The translations under genes were made by a program, and so were the position numbers. The notes below the pieces were generated by a model. It had not been told where the DNA came from. It saw only the letters and a list, made by a program, of their open reading frames with translations, and ran no database searches. A stretch of 64,000 bases of DNA from Pseudomonas maumuensis (GTDB taxonomy: Bacteria > Pseudomonadota > Gammaproteobacteria > Pseudomonadales > Pseudomonadaceae): assembly GCF_019139675.1 (NCBI RefSeq), contig NZ_CP077077.1, positions 2,046,001-2,110,000 of the forward strand. Reading direction: 5' to 3'. This document shows positions 44,095-52,637 of this stretch, one piece after another. Positions within the stretch are counted from its first letter, which is position 1. Each line of letters begins with the position of its first letter.

Positions 44095-44359
44095 CCTGGT
44101 CAGCGACCTGCTGGCGTTGATCGATAAACGCTGGGCGACGGTGCAGGACATCCAGCGCCTGCTCGCGGCGTTGCCCATTGGTCCGCAGGCGCAACGTATC
44201 CAGTGTCTGCGAGAGTTGCAGCGCATCTTCCGTTTGCTGCCCCTGCAGGTATTCAGTGACGAGGCGCAGCGCGAGCATCTGCTGGCGGTCTTGCAGTTGG
44301 CCATGGACCAGGCAATCGACGATGAAGAGGCGCTGCTATGCGGGGTGCGGGAGCCATGA
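44075..44359 (+). CDS. tyeA: Gatekeeper partner TyeA
   Basis: 94 aa from a GTG with GGAGG upstream, overlapping the sctW end by 20 bp. The helical sequence DLVSDLLALIDKRWATVQDIQRLLAALPIGPQAQRIQCLRELQRIFRLLPLQVFSDEAQREHLLAVLQLAMDQAIDDEEALL matches the TyeA/Pcr1 pattern (92 aa). TyeA binds the C-terminus of YopN. Here it is a separate gene, not fused to sctW. Confidence 0.9.
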   Translation: MAYGPSDLVSDLLALIDKRWATVQDIQRLLAALPIGPQAQRIQCLRELQRIFRLLPLQVFSDEAQREHLLAVLQLAMDQAIDDEEALLCGVREP

Positions 44360-44361
44360 GC

Positions 44362-44733
44362 ATGGACGAATGCACTTTGGCCGTTCGCCGATTCTGTGGC
44401 GATCTGGGTATGCCGCCGGTGGACCTTCAGGAGCCGGTTGTGCGGTTTGAACTAGCGGATGCCAGCGTTTTGCAGCTTGAGCGGCAGGCTGGACGGGTGA
44501 CGCTCTGGCTGAGCTTTCCCGTGCATGCTGCGATGCTTGAGAGGGTCATGCTGGAGGCGCTCAGGCAGGTGCATGAACATCAGACGGGTAGCTTCTCGCT
44601 GCGCTGCGGTCTGCTGGCTGACGAGCGTCTTGTGCTGTTCATGGATTTCGATGAGCGCGGACTGACCGAACACACCTTGCATGAGGCCTATCGTTTGCTT
44701 TCCGGCGTGCATGCCGAGGTGCTGGCGGCATGA
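44362..44733 (+). CDS. sycN: Gatekeeper chaperone SycN
   Basis: 123 aa from the ATG at 44362, the exact SycN length. This start has GGAG eight nt upstream; longer options begin at 44338 and 44356. RRFCGDLGMPPVDLQEPVVRFELADASVLQLERQAGRVTLWLSFP and the ending LSGVHAEVLAA align by eye with Yersinia SycN (SHFCQDLGVP..., LQQEVLAP). It forms a heterodimer with YscB. Confidence 0.88.
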   Translation: MDECTLAVRRFCGDLGMPPVDLQEPVVRFELADASVLQLERQAGRVTLWLSFPVHAAMLERVMLEALRQVHEHQTGSFSLRCGLLADERLVLFMDFDERGLTEHTLHEAYRLLSGVHAEVLAA

Positions 44734-45095
44734 GTGCAATCGAGCAGGCCGGGCAGGCCCAGGACCTCTGGTCGCTTTGGACGCCGGTCGATACGGCGCT
44801 TCCTCTGCCGGGATACGACGCGCCGCCCATGCCGGGGCAGCCTGTGCGAGCGCACTTGCGTGAGCTGTACCCGCAGCATCAGGTGCAAAGCCTGTGTCTG
44901 GCATATGCCAGACCCGAGCAAGAGTTGAGAAACCTGTACGACCCACAGCGCTTCACCCATGCGCTGGGTGCGTTGGTGGAGCGACTGCTTACGTCCCAGG
45001 CCCCTGGCGACCGACAGGCGGCGGTACTGGTGCAAGCGCTGCTGGCCGACCGGCGCACGCTGGAGCGCTGCGTGAATTTCCTGCTCAAGGTGTGA
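44730..45095 (+). CDS. sctX: Export-gate protein SctX (YscX-like)
   Basis: 121 aa, like YscX/Pcr3 (122 aa), ATGA overlap with sycN. LPLPGYDAPPMPGQPVRAHLRELYPQHQVQSLCLAYARPEQELRNLYDPQRFTHALGALVERLL resembles the conserved core. Only Ysc-family systems have SctX and SctY, which bind SctV; their presence fixes the family assignment. Confidence 0.88.
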   Translation: MSAIEQAGQAQDLWSLWTPVDTALPLPGYDAPPMPGQPVRAHLRELYPQHQVQSLCLAYARPEQELRNLYDPQRFTHALGALVERLLTSQAPGDRQAAVLVQALLADRRTLERCVNFLLKV

Positions 45096-45099
45096 ATAC

Positions 45100-45429
45100 G
45101 TGAAATTGTCCAACGAACAGCAAGACACTCTGCAGCTGTTGGCCTGGCTGCACCTGCAATGCGGCAGGCCCGAACCGGCACGGGTGCTGTTGGAGGTGCT
45201 GTTGCGCGCCGATCCTCAGCATCGCGCGGCGGGTCGGGCCGCGGTGGTGGCGGCGTTGGCGCTGGGTGACTGGGCGTGGGCCGAGCAGCAGTGCCTGGCG
45301 CTGCGTGACGCAGGCGAGCGACAGCCGTCTTTGTGGCTGTGCCTGAGCCAGGCGCAGCAGTTGGCCGGCCGACTGGAGCAAGCCCAGGCCACCTATGCCG
45401 AATACCAGCGCCGCAAGGCCTGCCCATGA
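45100..45429 (+). CDS. sctY: SctX chaperone SctY (YscY-like)
   Basis: 109 aa from a GTG at 45100; TPR-like helical protein ([79 protein letters not shown]). YscY/Pcr4 is 114 aa. It binds SctX and targets it to SctV. Overlaps the sctV ATG. Confidence 0.87.
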   Translation: MKLSNEQQDTLQLLAWLHLQCGRPEPARVLLEVLLRADPQHRAAGRAAVVAALALGDWAWAEQQCLALRDAGERQPSLWLCLSQAQQLAGRLEQAQATYAEYQRRKACP

Positions 45430-47525
45430 GCCCGCTGACCCGGATGCTCGGCCATATTGGCGCGCGCAAGGACCTGATGCTGGCCGTGATGCTGCTGGCG
45501 GTGGTGTTCATGATGATCCTGCCGCTGCCACCCCTGTTGCTGGACCTGCTGATCGCTTTGAACATCACCATCGCCGTGGTGTTGCTGATGATGTCGGTGT
45601 ACGTGGTCTCGCCGCTGCATTTCTCGGTGTTCCCGTCGGTGTTGCTGGTGACCACGCTGTTTCGCCTGGCGCTGTCGATCAGTACCACCCGAATGATCCT
45701 GCTGGAGGCCGATGCCGGGCAGATCGTGCAGACCTTCGGCGACTTCGTGGTAGGCGGCAACCTGGTGGTGGGCTGCATCCTGTTCCTGATCATCACCATC
45801 GTGCAGTTTCTGGTCATCACCAAGGGTGCCGAGCGGGTGGCGGAAGTCAGCGCGCGGTTTTCCCTCGATGCCATGCCGGGCAAGCAGATGAGTATCGACG
45901 GTGACCTGCGTGCCGGGGTCATCGATGTCAACGAGGCACGCGAGCGCCGTGGCGAGGTGGAAAAGGCCAGCCAGATGTTCGGTGCCATGGACGGGGCGAT
46001 GAAGTTCGTCAAGGGCGATGCCATCGCCGGGTTGGTGATCATCATCGTCAACTTGCTGGCAGGCCTGGCCATCGGCGTGATGCAGAAAGGTATGACCGCG
46101 GGTGATGCGCTGCAACTCTATGCGGTGCTCACCGTCGGCGACGGTATGGTCAGCCAGGTGCCGGCGTTGCTGATCGCCATCACCGCGGGGATCATCGTCA
46201 CCCGCGACGGCCAGGGTGCCCGCGACCTCGGGGCGAACATCGGCAGCCAAGTGATGGCGCAGCCCAAGGCGCTGCTGATCGGTGGTGCGTTGCTGGGGCT
46301 GTTCGGGATCATTCCGGGCTTCCCCACAGTCACTTTCTTCATCCTCGCATTGATGGTCGGCGGTGGAGGTTGGTGGGCGATCCGCCAGCGGCGCCTCGAA
46401 GAGGCTGGCCAGCAGCTCGGCGGCGGTCTGCCGGCGCTGCTGGCCAATGGCGCCGGCGCGCCCACGCTAAAACCCGCTGGCAAGGCGAAGTCGGGTATCG
46501 ATTCACAGGCTTTTGCCTTGACGGTGCCTTTGCTCATCGATGTGGACTGCGAGTTGCAGGCCGCTCTGGAAGCCGCCTCGTTGAACGATGAGCTGGCGCG
46601 GGTCCGCGAGGCCCTCTACCTGGACCGTGGTGTGCCGTTTCCCGGCATCCGCCTGCGTTTCAACAGTGCGCTCGGCCCTGGGGAGTACCGCATCTTGTTG
46701 CAGGAGGTGCCGGTGGCGTGTGGCACGTTGATGCAGGCGCATCTTCTGGTTCAGGAGAAACCCAGCCAGCTGGCGCTGGCCGGCGTGCCCTACATAGAGG
46801 GCGAGGCACTCCTTCCCGGGCGTGCGAGCCTTTGGGTGGAGCAGGCCCAGCGTGATCACCTGGAGCGTGCCGGCTGTGCCTTCCTGACCATCGACCAGGT
46901 ACTCGCCTGGCACCTGTCCCATGTGCTGTGCGAGTACGCCGGGGATTTCATCGGCATTCAGGAAACCCGCTACCTGCTGGAGCAGATGGAGCAAGGGTAT
47001 GCCGAGCTGGTCAAGGAGGTGCAGCGGATCCTGCCGTTGCAGCGTATCACCGAGGTCTTTCAACGGTTGGTGGGCGAGGGCATCTCGATCCGCAACATGC
47101 GTTCGATCCTCGAAGCCCTGGTCGAATGGGGGCAGAAGGAAAAGGACGTGGTGCAGTTGGCCGAATATGTGCGCAGCAGCCTCAAGCGCTACATCTGCTA
47201 CAAGTACGCCAGTGGCCACAATTTATTGCCGGCCTACCTGCTCGATCCCGCGGTCGAAGAGATGATCCGCAACGGCATCCGCCAGACCAGTGCCGGCAGT
47301 TATCTCGCCCTGGAACCGGCGCAGAGTGACGCCTTCCTCGCCCAGGTCAAGGCTGCGGTAGGCAACCTGCACGATGCCCAGGCAAGGCCTGTGCTGGTGG
47401 TGTCGATGGACATCCGGCGCTATGTGCGCAAGTTGATCGAAGGCGTCTATTGCGACCTTCCGGTGCTGTCCTTCCAGGAGCTCACCACGCAGATCAACAT
47501 CCAACCGCTGGGGCGCATTGGCTGA
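45426..47525 (+). CDS. sctV: T3SS major export-gate protein SctV
   Basis: 699 aa from the ATG at 45426 ([24 protein letters not shown]), overlapping the sctY stop. About eight transmembrane helices in residues 15-330, with the FHIPEP signature [24 protein letters not shown] and the flanking [21 protein letters not shown] loop, followed by the nonamer-forming cytoplasmic domain (residues about 360-699). Homologue of LcrD/PcrD (704-706 aa). Last gene of the sctW operon; no lcrR-like gene follows. Confidence 0.96.
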   Translation: MSPLTRMLGHIGARKDLMLAVMLLAVVFMMILPLPPLLLDLLIALNITIAVVLLMMSVYVVSPLHFSVFPSVLLVTTLFRLALSISTTRMILLEADAGQIVQTFGDFVVGGNLVVGCILFLIITIVQFLVITKGAERVAEVSARFSLDAMPGKQMSIDGDLRAGVIDVNEARERRGEVEKASQMFGAMDGAMKFVKGDAIAGLVIIIVNLLAGLAIGVMQKGMTAGDALQLYAVLTVGDGMVSQVPALLIAITAGIIVTRDGQGARDLGANIGSQVMAQPKALLIGGALLGLFGIIPGFPTVTFFILALMVGGGGWWAIRQRRLEEAGQQLGGGLPALLANGAGAPTLKPAGKAKSGIDSQAFALTVPLLIDVDCELQAALEAASLNDELARVREALYLDRGVPFPGIRLRFNSALGPGEYRILLQEVPVACGTLMQAHLLVQEKPSQLALAGVPYIEGEALLPGRASLWVEQAQRDHLERAGCAFLTIDQVLAWHLSHVLCEYAGDFIGIQETRYLLEQMEQGYAELVKEVQRILPLQRITEVFQRLVGEGISIRNMRSILEALVEWGQKEKDVVQLAEYVRSSLKRYICYKYASGHNLLPAYLLDPAVEEMIRNGIRQTSAGSYLALEPAQSDAFLAQVKAAVGNLHDAQARPVLVVSMDIRRYVRKLIEGVYCDLPVLSFQELTTQINIQPLGRIG

Positions 47526-47549
47526 CGTCAGAAAACGGTCCCATAAACT

Positions 47550-47600
47550 ACAAAATCGCGGCCGGATCTGACGGAACGGTCGAGACCTCCTGAATAGACT
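47550..47600 (+). promoter_or_regulatory. ExsA-type promoter of the tip/translocator operon
   Basis: ACAAAATCGCGGCCGGATC from 47550, TG at 47569-47570, 24 nt, TAGACT -10 (47595-47600). It starts 25 bp after the sctV stop and lies about 73 bp before the tip protein start. Confidence 0.72.
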
Positions 47601-47673
47601 TCATCTGTCGGTACCTCAGCCTGGTCATGGCCAGCCTCTATGCGAGACGAGGTATCCAGCCAACCGGAAGCAG

Positions 47674-48624
47674 ATGATGAGCAGTTCTATTGACGTATTG
47701 AAGGGCCCCGTGCCCTTGCCGCTTGTAGACCGTGTCGCGCCGTCGGAGAACTGGCGTGATGCCCATAAACTCGGTGCGCTCCTGAAGGAAAAAAACCTCG
47801 TGGCGGTAAACGAGCATGGTCAGCCCCTGAGCGCGGAAGACCTGGGGAGGGCAGTCGATGCGTTGCTCGGGGACGAGGCGCAGGCACGTCTGAAGGAGAA
47901 CCGCAGCTATTTCGACAGCCTCCTGGAGCGACCGCTTGGCGACCAGCATGTCGATGCCATGTGCCAGTTGCTCGAAGCGTATGCCAACTGGCTGCCAGGC
48001 GCGCCCTTGCAATTGCACAGGCTGGGCGAACGCTTGCAGATGGACGACTTGGTCATGGGCGCGATGGGTTTGCGCATGCACAAACAAAAGACCGAGCGTA
48101 CCGAGCTCAGTGAGCAGCTGAAAAACCTCACGGCGGAGTTGAAGATCTTCAGCGTGATCCAGTCGAAGGTCAATCTGGTCATGGCGGACAAGGGCACCTT
48201 CGATCTTGAAGATCCAAGCTTCAACCTCGCCGATCCGCAGCTGTACGACCTGGATGCGGCTGCCTGGGAGGCCAGCCCGGAGCGTCGTTTGCTGGCTGCA
48301 CAGGGTACTGGAGTCGTGACGGTACGACAGTTCCTGGAGGGCACTCCCGCTGACGTTTCAGCGAATGGCAGTGAGCGCCACCTGCACAAGGTCAGCGGAC
48401 CGATGACCGACCTGAAATCCCACTATGCCTGGGATAAAGACAACAACCCGTTGGCCAATTTCTCCCAGGCCCTGAGCGATCGAACCCGTATCGTCAACGA
48501 CAAAGTGACCGAACAGACCACCCTGCTCAATGACGTGGGGTCGCGGTACACCACCTCCACCGAGGTGATGATGAAGTTCGTCGAGACATGGTTCTCGATG
48601 CTGTCGAAGATTCTGCAGAGTTGA
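47674..48624 (+). CDS. sctA: T3SS needle tip protein SctA (LcrV/PcrV-like)
   Basis: 316 aa (315 from the second ATG at 47677, which has better spacing to GGAAG). The C-terminal helix ...ALSDRTRIVNDKVTEQTTLLNDVGSRYTTSTEVMMKFVETWFSMLSKILQS is the classic LcrV/PcrV ending that docks on the needle. The N-terminal and central domains are diverged. Its chaperone gene lcrG is absent upstream. It caps the needle and scaffolds the pore; first gene of the operon. Confidence 0.92.
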   Translation: MMSSSIDVLKGPVPLPLVDRVAPSENWRDAHKLGALLKEKNLVAVNEHGQPLSAEDLGRAVDALLGDEAQARLKENRSYFDSLLERPLGDQHVDAMCQLLEAYANWLPGAPLQLHRLGERLQMDDLVMGAMGLRMHKQKTERTELSEQLKNLTAELKIFSVIQSKVNLVMADKGTFDLEDPSFNLADPQLYDLDAAAWEASPERRLLAAQGTGVVTVRQFLEGTPADVSANGSERHLHKVSGPMTDLKSHYAWDKDNNPLANFSQALSDRTRIVNDKVTEQTTLLNDVGSRYTTSTEVMMKFVETWFSMLSKILQS

Positions 48625-48632
48625 GGTGATTG

Positions 48633-49130
48633 ATGACTGCACAACGAATGGACGACGCCGATGCCCTCGAGGCCGACGTGATCGAAGCTTTCTTCGCCGA
48701 TGGTGGGACGTCCGCCATGCTCCGCGGCGTTGACGCGGCACAGCTTGAAACGCTCTACGCCCAGGCGTTCTGCTTCTACCAGACGGCGCGCTTGGAGGAT
48801 GCGTTGACGCTGTTCAAGGGGCTGGCGGCGCTTGACCACTACGATGCGCGGGCATTTCTCGGCGTGGCAGCCACGTATCAGGCCTTGGAGCGTTATCAGG
48901 ACGCGCTGCCGGCCTACGCCTACGGCGCGATGCTCGCACCGCAGGATCCACGCTTCTGCTTCCATGCTGCCGAGTGCCAGCAACAGCTGGGCGATCTGGC
49001 TGCGGCGTGCAGTGGCTACGAACAAGCGCAGGCCATGGCCGTGACCGGTGAACATGGCGAACTGGCCAACAGGGCGCAGGCACGGCTTGACGCGCTGCGA
49101 CAGAGAGAGGCCGCGAGCCATGCGCACTGA
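48633..49130 (+). CDS. lcrH: Translocator chaperone LcrH/PcrH-like (SycD)
   Basis: 165 aa with GAGG six nt upstream of the ATG at 48633. Three TPRs: AQAFCFYQTARLEDALTLFKGLAALDHYDARAFLGVAATYQALERYQDALPAYAYGAMLAPQDPRFCFHAAECQQQLGDLAAACSGYEQA. PcrH is 167 aa. It keeps the two hydrophobic translocators soluble before secretion. Located between tip and translocators as in lcrGVH-yopBD. The stop overlaps the start of sctE. Confidence 0.93.
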   Translation: MTAQRMDDADALEADVIEAFFADGGTSAMLRGVDAAQLETLYAQAFCFYQTARLEDALTLFKGLAALDHYDARAFLGVAATYQALERYQDALPAYAYGAMLAPQDPRFCFHAAECQQQLGDLAAACSGYEQAQAMAVTGEHGELANRAQARLDALRQREAASHAH

Positions 49131-50271
49131 GCTTTTCGTTACCGCGGCAGCAAGCGAGATGGAGACGCCATTGCCCGGCACCGGCATCCGGTTGCCAGGT
49201 AATATCGGTACCGCATCCATGGTGAGGGCGCCCCTGCCAGAGCGCAGCGTCAGGTTGGACCCACCGGCCATTCACAATCCGCTGGCCGCAGGGCGTGACT
49301 TTGAGGGTTTGCTCGAGAAGGTCATCGATCCTGCGCAGCTCATGCAACCGGCATTGGCGGCGGTACCCAGCGTCGGGGCATTGATACTCGGGCAGCTTGC
49401 CGGAGAGATTTCCGATGCCGAGCTGGATCTTCGGCTCACCGAGCTGCTGAGTCGGTTGGGCGCGCGCCAGACCGATCTCAACCTCCAGCAGGTCCGCCAG
49501 GTGACCGAGCAGAACCGTCAGCAGATGGCGTTGAATGCGCAAAAAATGGAGCAAGTGAACCAGCGACATCAGGACGCCGGCACGGCAAGCGTGTTCGCCA
49601 AGGTGTTTGGCTGGGCGGCGGCCATCGCGTCCATCGTGGTGGGCACGGTGATGGTCGCGACCGGCTTGGGCGCCGTGACGGGCGCGCTGATGATCGCCGG
49701 GGGGGTCATGGGGGTGGTGTCCATGGCGTTGAACCAGGCTGCCTCGGACGGGCATATCGCCAAGGAAGTGATGCAGTACCTAGGGCCGGTGCTGATGGCG
49801 GTGGAGGTTGCTCTGGCCGTTGCCTCGGTCGTGTTGACCTTTGGTGGCAGCCTGGCGGCGGTCGTGGCCAAAGTGGCCGGCAAAGTAAGCGGCAAGGTCG
49901 CACAGACTGTCCTGTCGGTGGGCCAGAAAATCCAGGGCGTCGCTGCCAATGGGGTCACCTCGGCCGCCAGCGCCGGCACCCAGGCCAAGCTGCAGATGAC
50001 CCTGACTGGCGCCAACCTGACCACCACCACACTGTCCAGCACAGGCAACGCGGCCAGTTCGGTCATGCAGGCGCTGGCGTTGCGTAGCGAAGCCGAGCTG
50101 GCCGCAATGCGCCTGGAACTGGAGCAGGGGCATCGGTACCTCGAGCAACTAACCAAAGCACTCGAACAAGTGCTCGCGAAGAAGCAACAACGCTTCGAGC
50201 AACTGCTGGACATGCTGAGCGCACGCAGCCATGCCTGCGCGGACATCGCCGGCCGAAACCTCATCGCTTGA
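49120..50271 (+). CDS. sctE: Major translocator SctE (YopB/PopB-like)
   Basis: 383 aa, like PopB (390 aa). Hydrophobic segments lie at about residues 163-203 (VFGWAAAIASIVVGTVMVATGLGAVTGALMIAGGVMGVVSMAL) and 221-250 (LGPVLMAVEVALAVASVVLTFGGSLAAVVA). A coiled coil precedes them (residues 100-150) and another follows near the C-terminus (EAELAAMRLELEQGHRYLEQLTKALEQVLAKKQQRFEQLLD). It inserts in host membranes with SctB to form the pore. The ATG overlaps the chaperone stop. Confidence 0.92.
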   Translation: MRTELFVTAAASEMETPLPGTGIRLPGNIGTASMVRAPLPERSVRLDPPAIHNPLAAGRDFEGLLEKVIDPAQLMQPALAAVPSVGALILGQLAGEISDAELDLRLTELLSRLGARQTDLNLQQVRQVTEQNRQQMALNAQKMEQVNQRHQDAGTASVFAKVFGWAAAIASIVVGTVMVATGLGAVTGALMIAGGVMGVVSMALNQAASDGHIAKEVMQYLGPVLMAVEVALAVASVVLTFGGSLAAVVAKVAGKVSGKVAQTVLSVGQKIQGVAANGVTSAASAGTQAKLQMTLTGANLTTTTLSSTGNAASSVMQALALRSEAELAAMRLELEQGHRYLEQLTKALEQVLAKKQQRFEQLLDMLSARSHACADIAGRNLIA

Positions 50272-50285
50272 TCAAGGAGTCAATC

Positions 50286-51107
50286 ATGAACCTGTCCATT
50301 ACCCACATCGATCAACAGCCTGCCCTCGATCACTCCTCTCGGCTCATTGAACCGGGCAAACCTTCCCAGCCCTTGTGGGCGATGCTGGCGATGCCAGGCC
50401 CGGTGGCGGGTATCTCCCCTGGCGAGCGGCCAGGGCAGGTCGGCCTCGACACGCCGCAGGCGATACCCTGCAGTCAGGATCTGCAAAGCCTGCTGGCCAT
50501 TCTCCGCGCCGCCATGCAGGTGCGTGACGGCAATGCGCAAGGGCGCAGAACGCAGGCTGAAGTCAGCGTTCAGGCGAGCAAGGAACAAATCGGCTGGATG
50601 AGAACCGCCAGCAACGCGCTGTTCGCCTCGGCGGCTGTCAGTGGTGCGTTGGGCCTGTTCACGCTGGCCAGTGGTGCCAACGGCATGCTCAGAAACATGG
50701 GGGATGCGCGCACGATCAAAGGGCTGGAGCAAGCCAGTCATGCAGCCCGCTATGGTCAACCTGGCGAGGTGACTGTGGCCTCGAAAAAGCTGATCGCCGA
50801 AAACGCTATCGAGGTCAAGCATCTGCAGAACGGTATCGATACCCGCAACTCCACCCTGCATACGCTCAATGGCGTGGCCCAAAGTGGCGCCGCCCTTGGC
50901 ACCGGAATCGCCCACGCCATCAAGTCGCTGCAGGATGTGTGGGCCAAGGAGCAGGAGCTCGAGGCGTCGGTTGCCAGCAACCAGAAGGAACAATTCCAGC
51001 GTTACACCGACGACCAGGCGAAGATGATCGAGCAGGTGTGTCAGCTTATTCAGGAGATTCTGCGTAACGACAATCAGGGGTTCAGGGCTGCGGGCATTAT
51101 GGCCTGA
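50286..51107 (+). CDS. sctB: Minor translocator SctB (YopD/PopD-like)
   Basis: 273 aa (PopD 295 aa) from the ATG at 50286 with CAAGGAGTCAATC upstream. One hydrophobic segment at about 111-134 (ALFASAAVSGALGLFTLASGANGM), then an amphipathic/coiled-coil C-terminus (LNGVAQSGAALGTGIAHAIKSLQDVWAKEQELEASVASNQKEQFQRYTDDQAKMIEQVCQLIQEILRNDNQG). Forms the pore with SctE. Last gene of the operon, followed by a strong terminator. Confidence 0.9.
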   Translation: MNLSITHIDQQPALDHSSRLIEPGKPSQPLWAMLAMPGPVAGISPGERPGQVGLDTPQAIPCSQDLQSLLAILRAAMQVRDGNAQGRRTQAEVSVQASKEQIGWMRTASNALFASAAVSGALGLFTLASGANGMLRNMGDARTIKGLEQASHAARYGQPGEVTVASKKLIAENAIEVKHLQNGIDTRNSTLHTLNGVAQSGAALGTGIAHAIKSLQDVWAKEQELEASVASNQKEQFQRYTDDQAKMIEQVCQLIQEILRNDNQGFRAAGIMA

Positions 51108-51138
51108 ATACACCAGTCTGCTTGGAAGGATGTCGCGA

Positions 51139-51170
51139 GCCGCAAGGGCATGGACCCTTGCGGCTTTTTC
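51139..51170 (+). terminator. Intrinsic terminator of the translocator operon
   Basis: Stem GCCGCAAGGG / CCCTTGCGGC (51139-51148 with 51155-51164), 6-nt loop, then TTTTTC. It lies 32 bp after the sctB stop and separates the operon from the candidate effector, which has its own promoter. Confidence 0.92.
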
Positions 51171-51221
51171 ATGTCGGTGAAAAAACGCTCACTGAATCCG
51201 GCAGATGGCCGTCGAAAAGTG

Positions 51222-51272
51222 CAAAAAAGGCGATAAGGGCTGATGGGGCCTGATGTGCAGCGTCGGTATCGT
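51222..51272 (+). promoter_or_regulatory. ExsA-type promoter of the candidate effector
   Basis: CAAAAAAGGCGATAAGGGC from 51222, TG at 51241-51242, 24 nt, TATCGT -10 (51267-51272). The core CGAT departs from the CGGC of the other sites, but spacing is identical. The ATG is 113 bp downstream of the -10, leaving a longer 5' leader than for the other genes. Confidence 0.66.
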
Positions 51273-51385
51273 TCGCTCAGCTTCCACCATGTTGGAGGCA
51301 AGACACTTCGGAAACGACCTCTGCTCATGCTGGCGTGAGAGCGGTCTTTTCCTCAAGTCAAACGATGCAAGAAGAGGTTTGCACG

Positions 51386-52582
51386 ATGATCGAATCGGTT
51401 TCAACCAGTTGGCTGTCAGGTGCCGAACTGGACCCTGTCAACAAGAGTAGTGACAGCGCGCAGGTAAAAACCAGCGAGTCGGCGCAGCGCCTGGCACGCC
51501 ATGAGGAACCGCAGAAGCATGGCATTCTGATGCGTCTGTTCATTGCGATTGCCGAGTTCTTCGGCTTTCGCCCCGGTGGCGCGACAGCTAGGACGCAGGC
51601 CACGGCTTCGGCGCCGGACGTGATGCGCTCATTCAACGAACAGATGGCCAAGGGACTCCCGGATGTCATGAGGTCGCAGGCAAGCGGAATACTGGCCAAG
51701 CAGGAGAACCTGCCAACCGAGCAGTTCATGGCCAGCTATGCGGAGCAGCTCACGGGCAACAACATCATACGTAAAGCCAACTGCCTGTTATCGAATGTCG
51801 TCAAGTTGGGCGAGCTTGTACCTGAGCTGAAGGTTGAGACGAGCATCAACGAGGTCGATATTGTCGGTGGATACTCTTTGAAGGAAGCCCATTTCCCGGC
51901 CAATATCGCACTGATGCAGAGTGAGCCGATGGCTGCCGCCAAGGTGCTCGATGCGGTGATTTTCCTGGCCTCGCGATTTTCCGAGTTTCCGGATCCCGCG
52001 CAGGTGGGGCCTGAAGCGGTGGTGGCGTTCGTCAAAGAGGTCGATGCCAAGTTCATCGAGTTGTTCGCCCAGAAGCCTGGTGTGCAGGGGCCAGCCGTCG
52101 TGTTGGATGCACGCGACGATGCCCCTTCGGTGATGGCTGGCACGTTGGGCGGAGCGAGCGATGTGCAGCCTGAAGAAGTCTACGCCACGACTGCCGGACA
52201 GCCTGAGCCGGTAACGTCGTTGAAGGCCGTCAAGCTTGCCTTTGTCAAGATTGACGACGAGGTCGCTTTGCCAACACGCAATGACTTCTCTGCGACCATG
52301 AATTCGCTGCAGAGGCCGAGCAGTCCGCTCTCCCAGTCGTTTGAGCACCTGGAGCGTCTTGCCGAACATGGCAGTGCCGCCGAAAAGGCAATTGCTTCAA
52401 TGGTCCTGGATCATAAGGCGATAGGACAGTCTTATTCCTACGGCGGTCTTTTCGGGCAGCGTAAGTTGGAGCCCAATCTGTTGCAGGCCCACTCCGCGCT
52501 CTCGTTTGTCGACACGCTGCAGAAGAAGCTGGACATGGCAGGGCGCCTGCTCGGCAACCTGGAGGCTGCCGCAGCAGCTTGA
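51386..52582 (+). CDS. Candidate T3SS effector, 398 aa, unrecognised family
   Basis: I do not recognise a family. The start at 51386 is set by an AGAAGAGG ribosome binding site eight nt upstream; longer in-frame starts lack one. The N-terminus MIESVSTSWLSGAELDPVNK followed by SSDSAQVKTSESAQ is Ser/Thr-rich and disordered, as T3SS signals are. A hydrophobic, possibly membrane-targeting segment ILMRLFIAIAEFFGF spans 47-61. Two soluble parts follow (about 80-230 and 290-398) with an acidic linker (SDVQPEEVYATTAGQPEPVTS). There is no Sec signal. It is transcribed alone behind an ExsA-type promoter and closes the island. Confidence 0.72.
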   Translation: MIESVSTSWLSGAELDPVNKSSDSAQVKTSESAQRLARHEEPQKHGILMRLFIAIAEFFGFRPGGATARTQATASAPDVMRSFNEQMAKGLPDVMRSQASGILAKQENLPTEQFMASYAEQLTGNNIIRKANCLLSNVVKLGELVPELKVETSINEVDIVGGYSLKEAHFPANIALMQSEPMAAAKVLDAVIFLASRFSEFPDPAQVGPEAVVAFVKEVDAKFIELFAQKPGVQGPAVVLDARDDAPSVMAGTLGGASDVQPEEVYATTAGQPEPVTSLKAVKLAFVKIDDEVALPTRNDFSATMNSLQRPSSPLSQSFEHLERLAEHGSAAEKAIASMVLDHKAIGQSYSYGGLFGQRKLEPNLLQAHSALSFVDTLQKKLDMAGRLLGNLEAAAAA

Positions 52583-52590
52583 GCGTAACG

Positions 52591-52618
52591 CTGGCTGGAG
52601 CCTGCGGGCTCCAGCCAG
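52591..52618. other. 12-bp-stem hairpin at the island's right end
   Basis: CTGGCTGGAGCC / GGCTCCAGCCAG with loop TGCG lies between the candidate effector stop (52582) and the convergent yqaA stop (52638). There is no T-tract on either side, so it may act as a factor-assisted terminator or mRNA stabiliser. Confidence 0.6.
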
Positions 52619-52637
52619 CCCTTCGAATCCCGCCTGT

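Noticed and set aside
51181..51206. A second ExsA box upstream of the candidate effector (AAAAAACGCTCACTGAATCC)
   Set aside because: The A-tract is present but the CG core and TG position are off and there is no TAnnnT at the 24-nt distance.
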